A DNA stretch of 64,000 nucleotides. It comes from Cunninghamia lanceolata. Its lineage: Eukaryota > Streptophyta > Pinopsida > Cupressales > Cupressaceae. The stretch is from assembly GCA_027924645.1 (NCBI GenBank), contig BSBN01000809.1:47398001-47462000 (forward strand). The letters run 5' to 3'. The position numbers and the translations under genes were made by a program. The notes below the pieces were generated by a model. It was given only the letters and a program-made list of their open reading frames with translations, was not told the DNA's origin and did no database searches. Position 1 is the stretch's first letter. Each line of letters starts with the position of its first letter. Shown in pieces: positions 57,973-64,000 of the stretch.

Positions 57973-59281
57973 TATGGCTAGTGTAAATTTATAAGTGCAA
58001 GGTGAGATAGTTCAATTGTTCAAGTTATCGATCCTATAAACATTTTAATGGGTAATATATGCAATTATTGATATGTATCCTTGATTATTTTATTTTCTAG
58101 TACGAAGGTTTTTTTTCTCAAGTATATGCCATGGAATTATATAAGCATAATGTAAACATGAAGTTATTTTAGTGTTATTGTTATATTTTAAAATAACTAA
58201 AATATTATATAATATATAATTGTAAGGGATAAAATTTATGTTTTTTTATGAATTATTTTAAATAATTTGGATTTTGTTGGTAAATAAATTGTTAGAAACC
58301 ACGAATTTACTAAGCAATAGCTGGTCACAAAAATGGAGTGAAAGCAATTGTCAATTGAAATGATAGATTATGAACAAGAGGTGACATATATAGGTGAGAG
58401 AGGTGAAGAGGTTGAGTCAACTTAGGAGTCGACTTCAACACTCCTCTCACCAAATGTTGAATGAGTGTCGACACACAGCTCAGAGAGTCCAATACAACTC
58501 TCCAAGTTTGACACCTAGCACTCAAGGTGGCTTAAAGCCATGTGGTTAAATATATTACTTAGAATAAGTAATATAAGGTATAGTTTAGCACTAACAGAAA
58601 TTTATCACTATAGAATTATTATGTCTTGCCCAAGGAGCAATGACTATTGTTTCAATATTTAGAGAGGTTATAACCAAACTAGCAACCTTCCTCTATGTTT
58701 GAGAGGGGCAACTCCCTTGTATGATAATTTATTTTTCTAAGGGTATCCTTTTTACCATAAAATATGAAAGATAAACTTATCTAAAACTTAAAAGATTTAA
58801 AGAAAAAGGAAAATTGTAGGTTGGCTAATAGGAAGATACAACTTTTAGATTTTCCAACAAAATAATTTAAGATATACACAAAGATAAACTCCCATATTTA
58901 TCTCCACAAAAAATTTATTGAATATGAGGAGTGTAAAGAGGATTTAAATACAAGAGTATGATCTAAATTAAGAAAGAACAAATTTTGATAGTTTTTACAA
59001 CACACACATTAAGAAAAACTATTCTATATAAATTTAAATTACACCAAGACAATTTTATAATGGAGGATGATAAATATTCCAATCACATAATAGAGAATCT
59101 TAAAAACAATGGCTATTATTCCAACATAAGAAAGAAAAATAGTAGAAAGAAGACAATAAATAGACTCATAAACCAACACTATTATCCCTTATTGAATTTT
59201 GAAAAGAAAACACACAAATTTCTTTTTCTTTGTCAAAGTGAGAGGATCCAAAAAAAAAGTCCTTTCTTTACATCCAATCCC
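57973..59281. other. Unassigned AT-rich sequence
   Basis: No recognisable coding region. The frame at 58985-59308 (107 codons, Lys/Asn/Tyr/Ile-rich) is what AT-rich DNA gives by chance. 58320-58560 is less AT-rich but unidentified. Confidence 0.35.
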
Positions 59282-59291
59282 TATATAAATA
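59282..59291 (+). promoter_or_regulatory. TATA-box-like sequence
   Basis: TATATAAATA in CCCTATATAAATAGGTCC fits the plant TATA consensus well, but no plus-strand gene follows within 2 kb. It may belong to a decayed LTR. Confidence 0.3.
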
Positions 59292-59499
59292 GGTCCCTCC
59301 TTCTATAACTACCTTGTACCAACATTTTAATTTATGGTTTTATTAAAAAAATAAAGAGTCATTAACTTTCCCAACATAAAGTTATTAAACAAATCCATTT
59401 TATAAAGTCATATTAAAATGACTTTATATGTTATATTTAAGAGAAGATAATAAATTGACATAAGGGAATCACTTAAGTCTTCTACTTTGTTACTCTGAA

Positions 59500-61640
59500 C
59501 TCTACTCAAGTTGGAGGACTCTGATTGCTCTAAAGCTGGAGGAATTCCTTTAAAAATTCTGAATTGCTTCATAATAGGAGTGATCAATTTAGCTTTTGGA
59601 ATGATTGTGTCTAGGAATCATAATTTCCATGTGACTAATGTTTCATCAATTTCTTTCATTTGTTTAGGGATTAAATTCAACATATCTTTACAGTAATTTG
59701 ATAGCACACATGATATGGAGCCCAACTTGTCTAATGTATTCACGTTGACCATTTCTTTGATGAATTACTTTTCACAAAGCATATCTTTGAACTTTTCTTA
59801 ATCAACTAAAGATCTTCTAGACCTAAATAATCCTTATTCAAAATATCTACTTCAAAATGCAAATGACTTGTAGTAATCTTTAAATTTATTTGCTAACAAG
59901 ACTTTGAAATTTTTTTGAATTCTGAAATGGTCTATTTAAAGATCATGAGTCTCAACTCAATACTTTTATACCAAGCAGTTGCATCATATTCATCAAGTTT
60001 TTTCAAAACCTTTTCAGTAATTAAAGTTTGAATATAATATTTTGGTATCTTATTAAGGTCTCTAATTACTCCTTGCCATATAACATCCTGCTTTTTGAGT
60101 TCTTTGAGTTCTTTATCTAAACCTTTATTTTTATCATCAACTATTTGATATAATTTTATTTCTTTATCAATATCATTCAAACCATTAAAAATGATATGTT
60201 CTACCAATGTTTCAGTGGCCCTTCCATAAGCTTGCTATTTACCAATTTAATCTATTATTTCTTTATTAACATTCTTAATATTGGCATCTATTGGATGTGA
60301 TGATGATGATTCCAAAGATTGAGTAGATGTGTCCACAATAGACTTAATTTATTGGTCAATACATGAATTTGTTCTTCTATCTACTTCTTGGTCACCTTTT
60401 TTTTGTTCTTTTAACTAACTTTGAAGTTCAGACGTGAAAGTTGTGAATATCTCCCTCATGAGTAGAAGGACCTAGTTCAACTCAAGAAATCTGATAATCA
60501 TCTACAGTGACATCATTATGATTTTGGTCACTTGTTGGTTTTTTCACTTCTTAATATTTATTCCTAGTTCAATCTATCATCAATCTTGAAGCAATAGTAT
60601 CCCCTTTAGGTTGTGGATTTGTAGACTATAATATTTTTTCAACATCCTTAAACCTAGGATTGACCATCTATGAATTTTTTGTTTTCTTACAAACTACTTT
60701 TAGCCATTGTAAAGGAGAGTCAATAGTTATTTTCTTATGACTATAAGAAATAGAAGGCTAAATATTTATGGGTGAAGCGTCTATGATGATATTATCCTAT
60801 GTTGGAGATGGGGGAGGAGATGTGTGAATGGAAGATGTTTGAGTAGGAGACTATGGGGTGATGGAGAAGGAGTTGTTGATATGAAGGAAGAACTAAATTT
60901 GTGACAACAGGATTTTCAAGTTCTTGGGTACACACTTGATCAAACAAAGAATTTTGTGGCCTTTTTACCTTTTATTTTTACTAGGTGTAACATCTCCTAG
61001 AGCATGTGTATTCTTTAAATTGACTCCCTTCTTTGGATCTTCTTCATCACCACACTTGTAGTATTGGATTTAGACCTTTTTGAATATACAACAATAGATG
61101 GTGACACAATAGCTTCACATTGTTTTTAATTTTCCTTTATTTCTTTAGAGCATTGCGTGACTTTAAATTAGTATGCACTGCAATCTTAGTTTTTAATTAT
61201 TTCTCATATTTGTTCAAAACAAAGAGTGTCATTTCATTTATATCTTTCATCTCCTTATCAATCCAATTGATGCTGAAATTGTAATGTAGTTGAACGTAAA
61301 TTATCTGTCATATCAAAATCATCATTAATAATTCCTATGGTATTGAAACCAAGTTTAGAATCTTGCATTTGTTCAATATTCATTTTGGACCAAACCCTTC
61401 TTCTTACTTCAAAATCATATTTGTAATTAGCCCAATAATATTGTAAATGTGGTTGATAAAAATACCTTGGTCCTAACTACAAATTATCCCTAACATAATT
61501 TTTTCTATCAAATCGAAATCTCATTGTATAAAAATACATATTGACCTTTATGAGAGCTCTTTCCACATTTTGTGCATCAAAAGATGATTGACAGGTATAA
61601 CGATAGGTAACTTTAGAGGAAATGGATATCCTACTTTCTT
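59500..61640 (-). pseudogene. Non-pol retroelement ORF remnant, partly coiled coil
   Basis: Down the minus strand, broken frames read SSFDAQNVERALIKVNMYFY and LQYYWANYKYDFEVRRRVWS near 61395-61590. A low-complexity Ser/Lys-rich region and polar stretches follow. The clearest segment, 59932-60207, has DIDKEIKLYQIVDDKNKGLD, ELKELKKQDVIWQGVIRDLN and KVLKKLDEYDATAWYKSIEL. The pattern of a folded N-terminus, basic Ser-rich middle and coiled-coil C-terminus parallels the accessory ORF of the 8-kb element (16921-20150), though I cannot align them residue by residue. No pol motifs were found. Function unknown. Confidence 0.4.
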
Positions 61641-62738
61641 CCTATCCTTGCATCCTTTTAGATAATCACAGCAGTTAATCACAGCTTTTAGATAATCAGA
61701 GAAGTTAATCTTGTTTCCTTTCTGTCTTCAAGGACCTATATCAGAAAACCAAACAACTCCTTTGCATAGCTAGTGGAATGCTTACCTCCCAGCATAGGGA
61801 AGAAATTGCCCACCCTCGAGCTAGGGGAAAACACATGAAGCCCAAGGAGTAACATAACACAATTACACAGATCACAGATTACCTACTTTCATTTAACACA
61901 ATGGTACAACATTTACACTCTTTACTACTCCTTAGTTTTCATAGCACACAACAGATGCAAATTATCACTATAAGAATTTCTCTGAACTCCTTTGTTAAGG
62001 AAAAAAAGAGGGAAAACCCTAGACCCACCTAGAACAATACCAAACACAACATATATTTAGCAACACAACAAGAGAAAAGTCAATTCATGACACCATATTC
62101 TCAACCAAAACACAGTTTTAATTTATTCATAGCATGAAATCTGAACAATAAATAGCATTAAGGCTTAAATTTTTATAGGTTCAAGAATAGTGTCTACCTG
62201 GATGCTTGCACAATATTTGAGGGTGACAACTCTGAATACACAATTAACCTACCTTCCTCTTGATTTCTCTTTCCAAACAGCCCAAAAAAGGGATAATTTG
62301 TAGCCAAAGATTATATGTATCTTTACAACCAAAAGCATACATAATTTTAGCAATTGGATAATTACAAACAAGAGTCCTCATCCAAAGTTTCAGCAAATGA
62401 ATAAAACTAGACATTAGCAAATGGTAAGGAGAAACCAATTTCCATAGAAGGTGTAACCATGAAGCAGCAACAGAGAGGGCTCCCCCTTTTTCTTTTCTTT
62501 TGTTTCCTTTTTAACATTATGATACCTCTATTCCTAGAGCAACATATGTCCCCATACATGGACAACATGTGTCCTCATACATGGATAACATGTGTCCTTC
62601 CCAAGACCCCTATTTAATAATATAAAAAGAAATCCCTTTAGAAAATAAAAGTGGTCAAATGAAGTGTCAAGAAATTATTATTTTTTTCTTAGCTTTATAC
62701 TGTATTTTAGAGGGGCCCACCTAAATCTAGGACAAGGG

Positions 62739-62740
<2 letters not shown>
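61641..62740. other. Unassigned sequence with short tandem repeats
   Basis: Two small tandem repeats stand out: TTAATCACAGCTTTTAGATAATCA-like units at about 61653-61710, and ACATGTGTCCTCATACATGGA-like units (three copies) at about 62543-62600. No coding region was recognised. Confidence 0.45.

Positions 62741-62796
<56 letters not shown>
62741..62796. repeat. (CA)n microsatellite
   Basis: Uninterrupted run of about 28 CA units. Confidence 0.98.
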
Positions 62797-62798
<2 letters not shown>

Positions 62799-63583
62799 TT
62801 AATAGGAAAAGGTATTAACTTGATTAAATAATAATGGAATCATACCAAGATTTTAAATCCTATATCAACACAACTCTTTCACATAAGCACAAGTTGGCAT
62901 ACCACATCACATTTACATTCATGATCCACATTCACAACATAGGATTACACTCACAATACTTCATAAGCATAATGACATCATAATAAAAAGAACCCAACAC
63001 CCACAAGATATAGATGCACATCACATGACTATACAAGGGACCTAAGCCTCTTCATATAGGCTAGGTTGGCTAACTGGGAAATCACAATGGGACTCCAAGT
63101 GCTTTCCCCATTTCCACTGGATTAATTTCCTGCACACTTATTTCCAATGTCAGTTATGATTAAAATAGAATAGCCGAAGCCACAATATAATAGCAACTAA
63201 TTGAAACATTAGTAAATCAGTTAAATCATTCATGCACTTATGAACATAGTACATCCACTAGAAAATCAATACGTTTCTCAATATACATGGTAGTAGAGAT
63301 CTTTCACTAGCAAATGAATAACTATAATCAAGATACTCAAAGATACTAGTCATCATCCTGAACATCATATTAGACAACAAAAGTACATGAGCATATATAT
63401 ATAATTTGTATCAAACATGGTCTAAGCTAGAATCATATGTCCAAAAGTAATGTATAACCATAGACGTAGTCTAATCAAAACACTAGAATCACATATAAGA
63501 TGTCTCATCATAGAACTATAGTAGCACAATGTAAGATCACTCCATGTCCCAATGGCGAGTACTAAGAAGAGGTCCTACATCCT
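62797..63583 (-). mobile_element. Possible LTR (minus strand), right edge only
   Basis: The inferred edge is at 63583: on the minus strand a polypurine tract CTAGGGGGGAGGA (63584-63596) is followed by TGTAGGACCTC, a typical PPT/3'-LTR junction. The other end of the LTR was not found. Sequence within is AT-rich and noncoding. Confidence 0.4.
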
Positions 63584-63596
63584 CCCCCCTAGGCTT
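63584..63596 (-). other. Probable polypurine tract
   Basis: Minus-strand CTAGGGGGGAGGA directly precedes TGTAGGACC. It suggests that the 3' end of a minus-strand LTR element enters the window from the right edge. Confidence 0.45.
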
Positions 63597-64000
63597 GGAC
63601 TTCCTCCTGGAAGTTCCTAAGAGAAGAGGCTATCCAATACAATTAACAATTTATTTTACCTCATCATATAACAATAAGCAACCATATTATATCAATTCAC
63701 ATCAATGCAAATTAACCGCATACCTTATTTTGAATAGCTAAGCATGTCCTTAAATCATTACTACCATCATGAATGAATGAATTATATCTAAGGAATAGAG
63801 TCAAGTCACATATTATGTTATAATAAAAAAAATTTAACATCTGATTCTCAACAATACTCAATAACGCATCATCCAAATTTAGTCTCCTTCACATCACATA
63901 CTTCTCCTAGGTGAATCACAAGTCGAAGACCATACTCATATATATCAATATATATACTCATCACAAAATCGTCACATAGATGATACCACAAGGCTCAACT
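63597..64000. other. Unassigned right edge
   Basis: It would be internal sequence of the element whose polypurine tract is at 63584-63596. A short basic frame on the minus strand (GTSRRKSKPRGED just before the PPT) may be the end of a polyprotein. Otherwise nothing was recognised. Confidence 0.3.

Overview
The window looks like non-genic DNA from a very large plant nuclear genome. A gymnosperm, most likely a conifer, is my inference. The evidence is AT-rich sequence, long dinucleotide microsatellites, layers of decayed plant Ty1-copia, Ty3-gypsy and LINE elements with tRNA-Met-type primer sites, and one intact plant-type LRR receptor-like protein gene in 64 kb. Nothing bacterial, organellar or viral was seen.

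Layout. 1-4.8 kb: a minus-strand SIRE/Maximus-like copia remnant (CCHC gag, primer site 2205-2216, long LTR from 2219). 4.85-9.37 kb: a minus-strand Ty3-gypsy element with gag, protease, RT, RNase H and part of integrase, primer site and a 960-bp 5' LTR, inserted in the RNase H region of a third, minus-strand copia pol (9.37-10.69 kb). 10.7-14.3 kb: a 417-bp tandem duplication, a long (GA)n run and a repeat-family ORF. 14.3-26.15 kb: a plus-strand copia whose 5' LTR is split by an 8-kb minus-strand LTR element (15231-23265). The inner element has four intact zinc knuckles but no recognisable pol. 26.2-28.1 kb: 3' part of a LINE. 28.77-30.24 kb: a (TA)n(GA)n tract followed by fold-back repeats. 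31.4-38.4 kb: a LINE interrupted by another insertion (17-bp target duplication), itself interrupted by a 2.1-kb LTR element (5-bp target duplication). 39.9-40.5 kb: an inverted relative of the 13.3-kb ORF. 43.2-45.9 kb: a TATA-bearing leader and a 178-codon ORF. 46.5-50.8 kb: short tandem repeats and a 942-bp tandem duplication. 51.4-53.5 kb: a degenerate TTAGGG-like array with a 352-bp higher-order period and a strand switch.

The one convincing host gene is a receptor-like protein at 54091-56874 (+): signal peptide, LRR N-cap, about 29 LRRs, an island domain, one membrane helix, a short tail and no kinase. A 1-kb TRIM-like LTR element begins 76 bp after its stop codon. From 58 to 64 kb there are further decayed retroelement pieces, a (CA)n tract and a possible minus-strand polypurine tract/LTR boundary near 63.58 kb.

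Apart from the receptor gene, the coding signals do not form pathways. They are overlapping generations of transposition, and I can order several of them from target-site duplications and from reading frames that resume across insertions. All family assignments come from motifs read by eye; no database search was possible.
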